64,000 nt of DNA, from positions 248,001-312,000 of the forward strand of contig CAJXJY010000001.1 of NCBI GenBank assembly GCA_913055875.1, read 5' to 3'. The translations under genes were made by a program, and so were the position numbers. This document shows, piece by piece, positions 32,086 to 41,635 of this stretch (positions are counted from its first letter, which is position 1; each line of letters begins with the position of its first letter). The notes below the pieces were generated by a model. It was given only the letters and a program-made list of their open reading frames with translations, made no database searches and was not told the DNA's origin. Source of the DNA: an uncultured Altererythrobacter sp. Its GTDB lineage: Bacteria > Pseudomonadota > Alphaproteobacteria > Sphingomonadales > Sphingomonadaceae.

Positions 32086-33315
32086 TCAGGCGGCAACCGA
32101 CCGATCCCCGATCGGGCAATGGGCTAACAGGTGATGGTAAACGTCGAGATAACGACGAATGTTGCGCTGCCAGTCGTGGCGTTCGCGCACATGGCGCTGC
32201 GCGCGCTCGCGGATCGCATCCCAGCGGCCGCGATGCGCGACCAGGTCGGCCAGTGCGTCGGCGCAATCGGCCGGATCGTCGGCGGGGAACAGCACGCCGG
32301 TCGCGGCATGATCGATCAGCTCGCGGTGCCCGCCGACATCCGACGCCGCGACGATCCGCCGCTGCGCCATCGCCTCGAGCGGTTTGAGCGGTGTGACGAG
32401 GTCGGTCAGGCGGCTCTTCTTGCGCGGATAGGCGAGGATATCGATCAGCGAGTAATAGCGCTCGACGTCCGCGTGCGGGACGCGGCCGGTGAAGACGATC
32501 GCCTCGCGCGCCGGGGAGGCTTCCGCCTGTTCGCGCAATGCGGCGTCCATCGGGCCGCCGCCGACCAGCAGCAGCTTCGCCCCCGGCACCTCGCGCAGCA
32601 GCAGCGGCATCGCGGCGATCAGGTCGTCGAGACCCTCGTAGTCGTAGAAGCTGCCGATGAAGCCGATCGCCGGCTCGTCACCGAACCCGAGTTCGCGCGC
32701 CAGCGCCGCGTCGCGCGGCGGCGGATCGCCGAACAGCGAGAGGTCGACCCCGTTGGGCGAAATGCCGATCCTGCCCCCGTCGAAACCGCGCGCGACCAGG
32801 TCGTCGCGCAGCCCCTCGCAAATGGTGAAGACCGCATCGGCGCCCGCGACCACGCGGTTCTCGAGCGCGCGGGTGAGGCGGTATTTGAGCGATCGCTCGC
32901 GCCCCGTCCCGTTGCCGACCGCCGCATCCTCCCAGAAGGCGCGGATCTCGTAGACCAGCGGGATCGAATGCCGCCGCGCGACGCGCAAGGCGGCCATGCC
33001 GCACAAGGCAGGCGAATGCGCGTGGAGGATGTCGGGGCGCCAGCGCTCGACCTCGCGCTCGATCGCCTCGGCGAAACCACCGATCTCGCGCCATTCGCGC
33101 AGGCCCGCCGGGCCCTCGGCGCTGCCGCGCGTGCGGGCGAAAGTCAGTCCGTCGACGTCTTCCCGGTCGGGTCCGTCGGCGGCGTGGCGCAGCCCCGTCA
33201 CGCCGCGCACGTCGATTCCCGCCGCCTGCTGCGCCTTGAGGATCGCGCGGGTGCGGAAGGTGTAGCCGCTGTGGAGCGGCAGCGAATGGTCGAGAACGTG
33301 GAGGACGCGGGTCAT
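32086..33315 (-). CDS. Exosortase-A-associated glycosyltransferase, family 4
   Basis: A 409-residue GT-B glycosyltransferase. The N-terminus HVLDHSLPLHSGYTFRTRAI is typical of the 'exosortase A system-associated' sugar transferases (TIGR04063 class). The GT4 C-terminal motif lies near VTPLKPLEAMAQRRIVAASD, with the Glu of the EX7E-like motif. It works in the cytosol on surface polysaccharide for the exosortase A/PEP-CTERM system. The associated O-ligase gene begins in the opposite direction about 270 bp away. No exosortase gene is present in the window. Confidence 0.85.
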   Translation of the reverse strand: MTRVLHVLDHSLPLHSGYTFRTRAILKAQQAAGIDVRGVTGLRHAADGPDREDVDGLTFARTRGSAEGPAGLREWREIGGFAEAIEREVERWRPDILHAHSPALCGMAALRVARRHSIPLVYEIRAFWEDAAVGNGTGRERSLKYRLTRALENRVVAGADAVFTICEGLRDDLVARGFDGGRIGISPNGVDLSLFGDPPPRDAALARELGFGDEPAIGFIGSFYDYEGLDDLIAAMPLLLREVPGAKLLLVGGGPMDAALREQAEASPAREAIVFTGRVPHADVERYYSLIDILAYPRKKSRLTDLVTPLKPLEAMAQRRIVAASDVGGHRELIDHAATGVLFPADDPADCADALADLVAHRGRWDAIRERAQRHVRERHDWQRNIRRYLDVYHHLLAHCPIGDRSVAA

Positions 33316-33438
33316 CGTGTGTCCCCCCCTGCCATGCTTTGCTTAACGGGCCGTCAACCGGCTCCTGCTAGGCGGCAGGATCAGGACAGTGCCCCTTCGC
33401 GGGCATGCTTCGCACGAGCAACAAGGCCGCCCGACCCA

Positions 33439-33591
33439 GTGATCGACTATTTCGCCCTCGCGCTGATTCACGGACTGCTCGCGCTCGCGGTGATCCGCCT
33501 GCTCGGGCGCGCCGCGCTCGACCGCGATCCGCAGCTGGCCGAAGACGGTGAAAAGCCGAAACGGCCGCGCAGGCGGGGCCGCGATGCTTGA
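33439..33591 (+). CDS. Short membrane peptide ahead of the O-ligase
   Basis: A 50-residue frame from the GTG at 33439, with one hydrophobic helix (FALALIHGLLALAVIRLLG) and a basic tail (KRPRRRGRDA). It overlaps the O-ligase start by eight bases, so it may be a translated leader or a real small protein. No strong ribosome site is seen, so certainty is moderate. Confidence 0.45.
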   Translation: MIDYFALALIHGLLALAVIRLLGRAALDRDPQLAEDGEKPKRPRRRGRDA

Positions 33592-34972
33592 CGCCGCGCT
33601 GTTCCTGTTCGTTGCCTTCCTGCTCGCCGCGGGGCTGCGGCGCCCGTTCGTATGGGTGCTCGCCTATGTCTATATCGACATCCTCGCGCCGCAGAAGATC
33701 GGCTGGACGATCACGCCGTTCTTCCAGATCTCGCTGATCGCCTTCTGCGCCGCCTTCGCCGGGTGGCTGCTGGTCGATCCGAAGAAAGGCCTGCGCTTCT
33801 CGCTGCGGCAGGGGATCATGACGGCGCTGCTGGCCTATTGCTTCTGGACCACGATGAACGCCGATTTCCCGCTCGAGGCGGGGGAGAAGTGGGACTGGGT
33901 GTGGAAGGCGCTGGTGTTCGCGATCTTCCTGCCGCTGACGCTGACCACGCGGCTGCGGATCGAGGCGCTCGCGCTGGTGATGGCGCTGACCGCAGGCGCG
34001 ATCATCATCAGCGCCGGGATCAAGACCGTCGCCGGCGGGGGCGGCTACGAAAGCCTGTATTTCTTCGTCAACGACAATTCGAACATCTACGAAAGCTCGA
34101 CGCTGGCGACGGTCGCGATCGCGATCATCCCGCTGATCCTGTGGTTCACCCGCCACGGCACCATCTTCGCGCCCGACTGGCGGGTGAAATACTTCGCCTA
34201 TGCGCTGATCTTCGCCTGCCTGCTGATCCCGGTCGGGACCGAGGCGCGCACCGGGCTGCTGTGCATCGGCGTGCTCGGCATCCTGACGCTGCGCGACGTC
34301 AGGCGGCGCTTCGCCTTTGTCCTCGGCGGGGCGGCGCTGGTGCTGGTCGCGCTGCCCTTTCTGCCGCAGAGCTATTACGAGCGGATGGGGCTGATCGCCG
34401 AGCACAACGAGGACCAGTCGGCCTCGACCCGGCTCGCGGTGTGGGGCTGGACGCTCGACTACGTCGCGGAGAATCCGCTGGGCGGCGGTTTCGACGCTTA
34501 TCGCGCGAACAAATTCGAATATCGCATGCCGGTCGAGAAGGAGAGCGGCGAGGGCAATTCGGTGTCGGTCGAATACGAGCAGATCGTCGACGAGGGCCGC
34601 GCCTATCATTCGGCGGTGTTCGAAATGCTCGGCGAGCAGGGCTGGCCCGGCCTCGGCCTGTGGCTGTGGCTGCACGCGCTCGGCCTGTGGCAGATGGAAC
34701 GGCTGCGCCGCCGCTGGCGGGGCCGGACGGGCGAGGGCGAGCAATGGCAGGCGCCGCTCGCGGGCGCGCTGCAGATGGCGCAGATCATCTACCTCGTCGG
34801 CTCGCTGTTCCAGGGGATCGCTTACCAGCCCTTCATCCTGATGCTGATCGGGCTGCAGATCGGGCTGTGGACCTATTGCCGCAAGCTCGACGCGCCGGTG
34901 CGGCGCAGACCGCGCCCGCATGCTGCGGGCGAAGCTGCCCCGGCCGATCCGGCTACGAACCCGGCGCGGTGA
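33584..34972 (+). CDS. Exosortase-A-associated O-glycosylation ligase
   Basis: A 462-residue membrane protein with about ten membrane helices. The characteristic start is LFLFVAFLLAAGLRRPFVWVLAYVYIDILAPQ and a large periplasmic loop contains HNEDQSASTRLAVWGWTLDY. This is the WaaL-like O-ligase class linked to exosortase A (TIGR03097). It is thought to ligate surface glycan in the periplasm. Its last 20 bases overlap the convergent sulfatase-fold gene. Confidence 0.87.
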   Translation: MLDAALFLFVAFLLAAGLRRPFVWVLAYVYIDILAPQKIGWTITPFFQISLIAFCAAFAGWLLVDPKKGLRFSLRQGIMTALLAYCFWTTMNADFPLEAGEKWDWVWKALVFAIFLPLTLTTRLRIEALALVMALTAGAIIISAGIKTVAGGGGYESLYFFVNDNSNIYESSTLATVAIAIIPLILWFTRHGTIFAPDWRVKYFAYALIFACLLIPVGTEARTGLLCIGVLGILTLRDVRRRFAFVLGGAALVLVALPFLPQSYYERMGLIAEHNEDQSASTRLAVWGWTLDYVAENPLGGGFDAYRANKFEYRMPVEKESGEGNSVSVEYEQIVDEGRAYHSAVFEMLGEQGWPGLGLWLWLHALGLWQMERLRRRWRGRTGEGEQWQAPLAGALQMAQIIYLVGSLFQGIAYQPFILMLIGLQIGLWTYCRKLDAPVRRRPRPHAAGEAAPADPATNPAR

Positions 34973-36929
34973 TCTCGCGCTTCCGGGCGGCCCACCGCTC
35001 GGAGCCCCACCGCGCGACCAGTGCCTCGACGGCGTCGCGCCGCTTCCCCTCCAGCTTCGCGTAATCGCGGCAATTCCCGCCCCGCTCGAAACAGGCTTCG
35101 CCGCGGTCTAGCCGCAGCGCGATCACGCCGAAATCGGCATCGACCGTGCCGATCGCGGTCGGATGGTCGAGCGCGCCGATATGCATGAACGGCGCGAATT
35201 TCGGCGCCGGAGGCAGCTCTGTGCCGAGCATCTCCAGCACGATGCGGCGATAATCGCTCAGCGCGATCGGCGCATTCACGCCCTCGATCCGGCGATTGCT
35301 GGCAAGGAAGGTGGCGTATTGCAGCCGGTTGATGACGTGGCCGTGGCCGAGGAAGCCATTCTCGAACAGCGCCTCGCCGTGATCGCCGGTGACCAGCAGG
35401 ATGGTATCGTCCCACGCGCCGGTCTCCTTCAACCGCGCAATCATCCGGCCGAGTGCCGCATCGGCATGCGCCACGGCGTTCCAGTAGGTCCGCTCGACCT
35501 CCGCGCGGTTCGCGGCATTGATCTGCCCGCGTTCGAGCGGCGGATGCGCGAAGCGCTCGGGCACGCCCGGATGGTGATAGGGGAAATGCGGCGACTGGAA
35601 GTTGAGATAGACGAATTGCGGCTCCGCCCAGTCTTCCGTGCGCCCGAAATGCTCGTCGAAGCGGTCGAGCACGATGCTCTCGTCGACCAGCAGCGATCCC
35701 TGCGCGGCGAAGCTGAAGGCGCGCTGATCCTTCATCTGCTCGGCATCGATGAAGATATCGGCGCTTTCGCGCATTCCGACCGCTTCGGAGATGCCGCCGA
35801 AATCCTCCGGCTGGCCCGAGAAGACGCCGATCCGGTAGCCGCTCGCCTCGAGATCGCGGAACAGGCTCGGCGCGCCCTCGCCGACCGCCAGCGCGCCGCC
35901 GAAGATCGACTTGAGCGAGGAGGTGGTGAAACCGACATGACTGAAGGCGGGCGCGACGGCCGATCCCTGCGCGACCACTGCGGCAAGATTGGGTGCGACG
36001 AGTTCGCCGTCGATCCGCTTGCCGAGCACGTCGGCACGGGTGCTTTCGAACACCACGATTACGACATGCGGCCGCTCGCCGGTCACGCGCGTTCCCGGAA
36101 GGGGCTGCGGGACGGGCACTAACGCTAGGTCGCCGCCGTAACCGTCCTCGTCGATACCGTTGCCGGGAATGTCGAGCGCGAGCGGGTGGCGGGTGCCGTC
36201 GAACGGGTGGAGGTCGATGCTGTTGCCGACGAGGCCATAACCGTCGCCGTCGAAATCGGTGGCCGTGGACAGGACACCGCTAGCGCCGTTCCAAACGAGA
36301 ATGCGTCCGAGACCCTTCGCCCCGTCGCCGTCGAACCGCGGCAGAACCGCCAGCGCCACGGCAAAGGCAAGCCACGCTGCGCCCACCCAGCGCCATGTGG
36401 GCCGCGTTGCCGGTGCGGTGTCCGTGCCGAGCAAACGGTTGGCCAGCCGGATGCACACCCACCACGCGAGCAGATAGACCGCCAGCCCGGCGAGGCCGAG
36501 CGCGATCTCGTTCCTGGCGAACAGCAGCGCGTCGGTCGTGCTGCCGCCGCCGAGCTGGGTCAGCAACGCGAACCCGACCGCGTCGCTGAAATAGGAATGC
36601 AGCTGGTATTGCGCGGTCAGCGCGACGAGGCTGAGTCCGCCGTAGAGGAAGCAGAAATGGAGCATCGCATTGCGCTCGCCCGAGTGGCGCGCAAGCCATG
36701 CCGAGATGCGCCAGGCCAGCATCGCCGCTGCGAGATGCGTCAACACGAAGCCGATCGCGAACAACGCGATCTCGCCGCCCGAGTCGACGGTCGAGGACTG
36801 CCCGAAGCCGCCGCTGAACAGCCCGTATTTGCGGTCCGCGATGGCGAGCTCGACCGCCCCCACCGCCAGCATGGCGAGCGGGACGAACGGAAAGGGCTTG
36901 AGGAGAGAGGCGAAAAGGTGTGCGAACAT
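34953..36929 (-). CDS. Membrane sulfatase-fold enzyme with MopE-like calcium-binding insert
   Basis: A 658-residue protein. The N-terminal third has about five membrane helices. A calcium-binding type segment (DFDGDGYG... NGIDEDGYGGD) follows, like those in MopE/thrombospondin-type repeats. The C-terminal alkaline-phosphatase-fold catalytic domain has VFESTRAD, a Thr-rich nucleophile region GFTTSSLKS, and the metal site VTGDHGEALFEN. This layout fits a phosphoglycerol/phosphoethanolamine or sulfatase-type transferase for surface glycans. The neighbours fit that role. Start is ATG 36929 after ACGGAG. Confidence 0.75.
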   Translation of the reverse strand: MFAHLFASLLKPFPFVPLAMLAVGAVELAIADRKYGLFSGGFGQSSTVDSGGEIALFAIGFVLTHLAAAMLAWRISAWLARHSGERNAMLHFCFLYGGLSLVALTAQYQLHSYFSDAVGFALLTQLGGGSTTDALLFARNEIALGLAGLAVYLLAWWVCIRLANRLLGTDTAPATRPTWRWVGAAWLAFAVALAVLPRFDGDGAKGLGRILVWNGASGVLSTATDFDGDGYGLVGNSIDLHPFDGTRHPLALDIPGNGIDEDGYGGDLALVPVPQPLPGTRVTGERPHVVIVVFESTRADVLGKRIDGELVAPNLAAVVAQGSAVAPAFSHVGFTTSSLKSIFGGALAVGEGAPSLFRDLEASGYRIGVFSGQPEDFGGISEAVGMRESADIFIDAEQMKDQRAFSFAAQGSLLVDESIVLDRFDEHFGRTEDWAEPQFVYLNFQSPHFPYHHPGVPERFAHPPLERGQINAANRAEVERTYWNAVAHADAALGRMIARLKETGAWDDTILLVTGDHGEALFENGFLGHGHVINRLQYATFLASNRRIEGVNAPIALSDYRRIVLEMLGTELPPAPKFAPFMHIGALDHPTAIGTVDADFGVIALRLDRGEACFERGGNCRDYAKLEGKRRDAVEALVARWGSERWAARKREITAPGS

Positions 36930-37121
36930 GGCTCCGTTCCGGGCGGCGGAATGCCCCCGATTTCCCGCCCGGTGCCATAGCGCGCGATGGTTAACGCCCC
37001 GTAGGGATGGCGCAGGTCGCCATGCCGTAGCGGCACCTTCGCCCGCGTTGCGCTCGCTTCGGCGATGCGCCATGTAGCGGCGCGAAACCCCCCAGAGACT
37101 CGCGGCAGAGGAGAGGCACAC

Positions 37122-37571
37122 ATGTCCCCGCAGGAAGTGGCAGAAAAGGTCGGCGAAACCATCGGCACCAGCGAATGGGTCGAAATGGACCAGGATCGCA
37201 TCAACATGTTCGCCGATGCGACCGGCGATCACCAGTTCATCCATCTCGACGAGGAAAAGGCGAAGATGACGCCGTTCGGCGGCACCATCGCGCACGGTTT
37301 CCTGACGCTGTCGATGATTCCCTATCTGAGCGCCAATTCGGACCTGCCCAAGGTCGACGGCGTCAAGATGGGCGTCAATTACGGGGGCAACAAGACGCGC
37401 TTCATCAGCCCCGTCAAATCGGGCAAGCGCATCCGCGGCCACTGGAAGCTGCTCGAACTGATCGAGAAACGCCCCGGCCAGTGGCAGCAGACCAACGAGA
37501 TCACCATCGAGATCGAGGGCGAGGACAAGCCGGCCCTGATCACCGAATGGATCATGCAGTTCTTCGTGTGA
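37122..37571 (+). CDS. MaoC-family dehydratase (R-specific enoyl-CoA hydratase-like)
   Basis: A 149-residue hot-dog protein with the MaoC hydratase motif [18 protein letters not shown] (Asp/His pair) and [15 protein letters not shown]. These enzymes hydrate trans-2-enoyl-CoA. A good ribosome site (AGAGGAGAGG) lies at 37108-37117. It precedes the thiolase across a dispersed palindrome. Confidence 0.9.
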   Translation: MSPQEVAEKVGETIGTSEWVEMDQDRINMFADATGDHQFIHLDEEKAKMTPFGGTIAHGFLTLSMIPYLSANSDLPKVDGVKMGVNYGGNKTRFISPVKSGKRIRGHWKLLELIEKRPGQWQQTNEITIEIEGEDKPALITEWIMQFFV

Positions 37572-37572
37572 C

Positions 37573-37653
37573 CGTCATCCCGGCGAAAGCTGGGATCTCG
37601 TGCCGCGAAGTCGGACATTGCTGAGAAAGATCCCGGCCTTCGCCGGGATGACG
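37573..37653. repeat. Dispersed palindrome of the 'CGTCATCCCGGCG' type
   Basis: Arms CGTCATCCCGGCGAA... (37573-37598) and its near-complement (37628-37653, ...TTCGCCGGGATGACG) pair with two mismatches in 26 bases. This repeat type is common in alphaproteobacterial genomes. It starts two bases past the MaoC stop and ends 12 bp before the thiolase ATG, so it must shape that mRNA leader. Confidence 0.8.
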
Positions 37654-37665
37654 AAAGGTTTGAAA

Positions 37666-38844
37666 ATGCGCGACGCAGTCATCGTATCCACCGCCCGCAC
37701 CGCCATCGGCCGCGCCTACAAGGGCGGGTTCAACGACACCAAGGGGGCCACGCTCGGCTCCTATTCGCTCGCCCCGGCGATCGAGCGCGCCGGGATCGAG
37801 CCCGGCGAGGTCGACGACGTGCTGTGGGGCGCCGCGCTGCAGCAGGGCGCGCAGGCGGGCAATCTCGCGCGCCAGGTCGCGCTGCGCAGCGGCTGCCCGA
37901 TCGGCACTTCGGGCATGACCATCGACCGCCAGTGTTCGTCGGGCCTCATGAGCATCGCCACCGCGGCGAAGCAGATCATGGTCGACAATATGGACGTGGT
38001 CGCCGCCGGCGGGCAGGAATCGATTTCGCTGGTGCAGACGCCCGAAATGCGGGTGATGCCCGATCCCGAACTGATGGCGATGCACGGCGCGATCTACATG
38101 CCGATGCTGCAGACCGCCGAAACGGTCGCGCAGCGCTACGGCATCACCCGCGAGGCGCAGGACGAATACGCGCTGCAATCGCAGCAGCGCACCGCCGCGG
38201 CGCAGGAAGCGGGCAGGTTCGACGACGAGATCGTCCCCGTCACCACCACGCACAAGGTCAAGGACAGGGAAACCGGCGAGGTCTCCGACGCCGAAGTCAC
38301 CATCGACAAGGACGAGGGCAATCGCCCCTCGACCACGCTCGAAGGCCTGTCGGGCCTGCAGCCGGTGCTCGGCCCGGGCACCACTATCACCGCGGGCAAC
38401 GCCTCGCAGCTATCGGACGGCTCCTCGGCTTCGGTGCTGATGGAAGCCAAGGTGGCGGAGAAGAAGGGCCTGACCCCGCTCGGCCGCTATGTCGGCATGG
38501 CGGTCGCGGGCACCGAACCCGACGAGATGGGCATCGGCCCGGTCTTCGCCATCCCGAAGCTGCTCGAACGCACCGGGATAAAGCTCGAGGACGTGGGCCT
38601 GTGGGAACTCAACGAGGCGTTCGCAGTGCAGGTGATCTACTGCCGCGACAAGCTCGGCATCGACAACGACAAGCTCAACGTCAATGGCGGCTCGATCTCG
38701 ATCGGCCACCCTTACGGCATGACCGGCGCGCGCTGCACCGGCCACGCGCTGATCGAAGGCAAGCGCCGCGGCGCCAAATACGTCGTCGTCACCATGTGCG
38801 TCGGCGGCGGCATGGGCGCCGCGGGGATGTTCGAAGTGTTGTAG
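37666..38844 (+). CDS. Acetyl-CoA acyltransferase (thiolase)
   Basis: A 392-residue thiolase with catalytic Cys90 (DRQCSSGL), the His of [10 protein letters not shown] and the second Cys in [10 protein letters not shown]. The ATG at 37666 follows AAAGG and gives the normal N-terminus ([16 protein letters not shown]). The protein is a FadA-like or acetoacetyl-CoA thiolase; beta-oxidation is more likely given the MaoC neighbour. Good confidence in family, less in exact substrate. Confidence 0.92.
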   Translation: MRDAVIVSTARTAIGRAYKGGFNDTKGATLGSYSLAPAIERAGIEPGEVDDVLWGAALQQGAQAGNLARQVALRSGCPIGTSGMTIDRQCSSGLMSIATAAKQIMVDNMDVVAAGGQESISLVQTPEMRVMPDPELMAMHGAIYMPMLQTAETVAQRYGITREAQDEYALQSQQRTAAAQEAGRFDDEIVPVTTTHKVKDRETGEVSDAEVTIDKDEGNRPSTTLEGLSGLQPVLGPGTTITAGNASQLSDGSSASVLMEAKVAEKKGLTPLGRYVGMAVAGTEPDEMGIGPVFAIPKLLERTGIKLEDVGLWELNEAFAVQVIYCRDKLGIDNDKLNVNGGSISIGHPYGMTGARCTGHALIEGKRRGAKYVVVTMCVGGGMGAAGMFEVL

Positions 38845-38961
38845 GGTTTTTGTCTGCGCTACCGCCTTCGGCTACTTGAGCGCGGAGGATTCTTGGGCGG
38901 CCGCCGGGAAACCGGGGCCGCCCGTTTCGTTCAAGTGGTCATCAACAGGAGGAATCCAGCC

Positions 38962-39564
38962 ATGCTTCGCACCGCCCTCCCGCTCGCCGCCGCCTGCCTC
39001 GCGTTCGCCGGATGCAATTCGCAATCGAACGAGCCCGCCCCGGAAAATGGCGACGACAAAACGGCCTCGCGGACCCCGCCGGTGCCCGAGCCGAGCGGCT
39101 TCGCCTCGACCTACACCGATCTCGAGCTCGCGAAATGCGAAGTGCTCGAAGAGAACCGCGAGGAAGGCTCGTGGGCGCGCTATCGCTGCCCCGGCTTCGG
39201 GGACATCCCGTTGCTGGTACAGGAAGGCGACGGGCGATTCGATCTCGATGCCGGTATCGACGACGACGATTTCCAGACACTCGGCGCGTTCAACGATATC
39301 GGCGATACGGTCGAATGGCGGCTCGACGCGGGCAAGCCGTTCGCGGTGATCTTCCGCTTCATCGACGTGGCGGGCGAGACGCCCGACCGTACCGTGCTGG
39401 CGGTCGAAACCGTCGGCCGCGAAGGCGCGCTCGGCTGCCGTCTGGCGCAGCTATCTGGCGACACGCCGGATGCCAACCAGCGCGCCCGCGACGCCGCCGA
39501 CGCGGCAGCCGCCGACGGTTTCGCCTGCCCCGAAGAGCCCGAATTCACCGGCAATGCGCGCTAG
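38962..39564 (+). CDS. Putative lipoprotein of unknown function
   Basis: A 200-residue product with a lipobox signal (AAACLAFAGCNSQ), an acidic linker and a periplasmic domain containing four further Cys (CEVL, YRCPGF, LGCRL, FACPEE), perhaps two disulfides. The ribosome site AGGAGG is 6 bp upstream of the ATG. No family is recognised; the FDLDAGIDDDDFQTLGAF stretch is acidic. The 117 bp upstream holds a hairpin-like segment (38857-38872). Confidence 0.7.
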   Translation: MLRTALPLAAACLAFAGCNSQSNEPAPENGDDKTASRTPPVPEPSGFASTYTDLELAKCEVLEENREEGSWARYRCPGFGDIPLLVQEGDGRFDLDAGIDDDDFQTLGAFNDIGDTVEWRLDAGKPFAVIFRFIDVAGETPDRTVLAVETVGREGALGCRLAQLSGDTPDANQRARDAADAAAADGFACPEEPEFTGNAR

Positions 39565-39619
39565 CCGCTTGTGCGTGTCGCAATAGGCGCGCATTCCGCT
39601 CGCGAGAGAGGAGCGGCGC

Positions 39620-40228
39620 ATGGGCATCATGGAAATCATCGGCATTGCCGGGAGCGTAAGCCTGCTCGCCGGCTGGCGGCTCTACCTGTGCATCTTCGCC
39701 ACGGGGCTGGCGATGCGATTGGACGCGCTGCCGCTGCCCGAGCACCTCGCCAGCCTCGGCGTGCTCGAAAATCCGTGGGTGATGGGCGTCGCGGCGCTGG
39801 CTGCGATCTGCGAATTCCTCGCCGACAAGGTGATGTGGCTCGATTCGCTGTGGGACACGGTGCACACCTTCATCCGTCCGGTCGGCGGCGCGCTGCTCGC
39901 GCTGGCGATCGTCGACCCCTCGGATTCGGCGATGCAGGTGATCGCCTTCCTGCTCGGCGGCGGGGCGACGCTTGCCGCGCATGCCGGAAAGGCGGGCACG
40001 CGCGCGGCGGTCAATGCCAGTCCCGAGCCGGTGTCGAACGTGGCGATATCGACGGTCGAGGACGTGACCACCGCCGGGCTGCTGTGGCTGGCCTACGAAT
40101 ATCCCTACATCGCGGGCGCGATCGCGCTTGTGCTGCTCGCGCTGACCGTGTGGCTGCTGCTGCTCGCCCGGCGGGTGATCCGGCGGATTTTCGGGCGCGG
40201 GAAGGCGGAAGAACCCCGTTCGCCCTGA
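39620..40228 (+). CDS. DUF4126 family membrane protein
   Basis: A 202-residue protein with about five membrane helices. The conserved DUF4126 core is present: GWRLYLCIFATGLAMRLD, LEFLADKVMWLDSLWDTVHTFIRP (here CEFLADKV), and the following ALVLLALTVWLLLL helix. The role is unknown. Its last codons lie inside a dispersed repeat that begins at about 40218, so the C-terminal PRSP tail comes from repeat DNA. Confidence 0.85.
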   Translation: MGIMEIIGIAGSVSLLAGWRLYLCIFATGLAMRLDALPLPEHLASLGVLENPWVMGVAALAAICEFLADKVMWLDSLWDTVHTFIRPVGGALLALAIVDPSDSAMQVIAFLLGGGATLAAHAGKAGTRAAVNASPEPVSNVAISTVEDVTTAGLLWLAYEYPYIAGAIALVLLALTVWLLLLARRVIRRIFGRGKAEEPRSP

Positions 40229-40308
40229 GCCTGTCGAAAGGCTGCCCTATTGTTCCGGAGCTGCGCTGGAAGCAAAAAACAGGGCTTCGCCGAGCTCGGC
40301 CCGAACGG
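40218..40308. repeat. Dispersed repeat with GTTCGCCCTGAGCCTGTCGAA half
   Basis: The left half (GTTCGCCCTGAGCCTGTCG, 40218-) and the inverted right half (GGGCTTCGCCGAGCTCGGCC, to 40308) form a degenerate palindrome of a type common in sphingomonads. It covers the end of the DUF4126 gene and the gap to phaZ, and could supply a transcript end for both convergent genes. Confidence 0.65.
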
Positions 40309-40326
40309 AGTCGACAGCGCGCTGAA

Positions 40327-41586
40327 CTAGGCCACCGCCTTGAGCCTCGCCCTGCCGTGGCGGGCCATGAATTCCTCGACCACCGGGGCGATCTTGTCGC
40401 GCCACTTGCTGCCGTTGAAGATACCGTAATGGCCGGCTCCTTCGGCGAGCAGATACTGCTTCTTCTTGTCGGCCAGCCCGGTGGCGAGATCGAGCGCCGC
40501 CCTGGTCTGGCCGATGCCCGAAATATCGTCGCGCTCGCCCTCGATCGCGAGCAGCGCGGTGTCCTCGATCGCCCCGAGATCGACCACCTGCCCGCGATGT
40601 TCGAACGTGCCGTTGGGGATCGAGTGCTTCTGGAACACCTCTTCGACCGTCTGCAGATAGAATTCGGCGGTCATGTCGCAGACACTGCGATATTCGTCGT
40701 AGAAATCCTTGGTCGCCTGCGCGCTGTCGTCGTCGCCGATGGTGAGGTGCTTGAACATTGCGTAGTGGCTCTGGAGATGGCTGCCGAGATTCATGCTCAT
40801 GAAGCTCGCGAGCTGGAGGAAGCCGGGATAGACCTGCCGTCCGGCGCCGCGGTATTTCAGCGGCACGGTCGCGATGACGCTGTGGCGGAACCACTCGATC
40901 GGCCGCTCCATCGCGAGGTCGTTGACCGTGGTCGGCGAACGGCGGGTGTCGATCGGGCCGCCCATCATCGTCAGCGTGGCGGGCCGCGCGGGGTGCTTGT
41001 TGGCGTTCATCAGCGCGGTCGCGGCGAAGGCGGGGACCGAGGGCTGGCACACCGCGATCATGTGCGGGCGCGCGCCGCCGTTTTCCTGCGCGATCTGTTC
41101 GAGGAATTCGACCAGATAGTCGATATAGTCGTCGAGATCGAAGCTTCCTTCATGGACCGGCACCAGCTTCGCATCCGCCCAGTCGGTGATGTAGACCTTG
41201 GTATCGATCAGCATCCGCTCGACCGTGCCGCGCAGCAGCGTGGCGTAGTGTCCGCTCATCGGCGCCACGATCAGCACCGCGGGGCCATCGTCGTCCAGCC
41301 CGGTGTGCCGGAAGCGCTTGAGATCGCCGAACGGCTTGTTGACCACGGTGGCCTCCTCGACCGGGAAGGTCTCGCCCCCGCGTTCGACCGACAGGATGCC
41401 GAATGCGGGCTTTTCGCGCCGCACGGTCGCGTGCGCAAAGACTTCCATCGCCGAGGCCATGGCCGGTCCGAAGCCCGAATACCCCCACGGGAGGGAGGGG
41501 TTGGTGAGCATCTCGACCCCGATCGAGGCGAGCGCGCTGGCGCTGTCGAGCCACGAGCGCTGCATTTCATAGGCGTTGTAGAGCAA
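40327..41586 (-). CDS. phaZ: Intracellular polyhydroxybutyrate depolymerase
   Basis: PhaZ degrades intracellular PHB granules. The 419-residue protein has the characteristic start LYNAYEMQRSWLDSA and the Cys-type catalytic box (AVCQPSVPAFAATAL) of intracellular PHB depolymerases. WADAKLVPVHEG and the C-terminal GAGHYGIFNGSKWR also match. The start is TTG at 41586, seven bases after AGGGGA; no ATG fits the family's N-terminus. Two TGCN3GCA sites lie upstream (41636-41680), consistent with PhaR control. Confidence 0.92.
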   Translation of the reverse strand: MLYNAYEMQRSWLDSASALASIGVEMLTNPSLPWGYSGFGPAMASAMEVFAHATVRREKPAFGILSVERGGETFPVEEATVVNKPFGDLKRFRHTGLDDDGPAVLIVAPMSGHYATLLRGTVERMLIDTKVYITDWADAKLVPVHEGSFDLDDYIDYLVEFLEQIAQENGGARPHMIAVCQPSVPAFAATALMNANKHPARPATLTMMGGPIDTRRSPTTVNDLAMERPIEWFRHSVIATVPLKYRGAGRQVYPGFLQLASFMSMNLGSHLQSHYAMFKHLTIGDDDSAQATKDFYDEYRSVCDMTAEFYLQTVEEVFQKHSIPNGTFEHRGQVVDLGAIEDTALLAIEGERDDISGIGQTRAALDLATGLADKKKQYLLAEGAGHYGIFNGSKWRDKIAPVVEEFMARHGRARLKAVA

Positions 41587-41635
41587 TCGTAGTCCCCTGC
41601 TGTCGCGTCTCTTGCCGGACGCTTCCGACCCGTTT

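Noticed and set aside
38857-38872. Further copy of the composite repeat before the lipoprotein at 38962
   Set aside because: A similar CTACCG-CCTT-CGG hairpin with a TTTTTGTCTGCGC leader, but the match is too weak to include.
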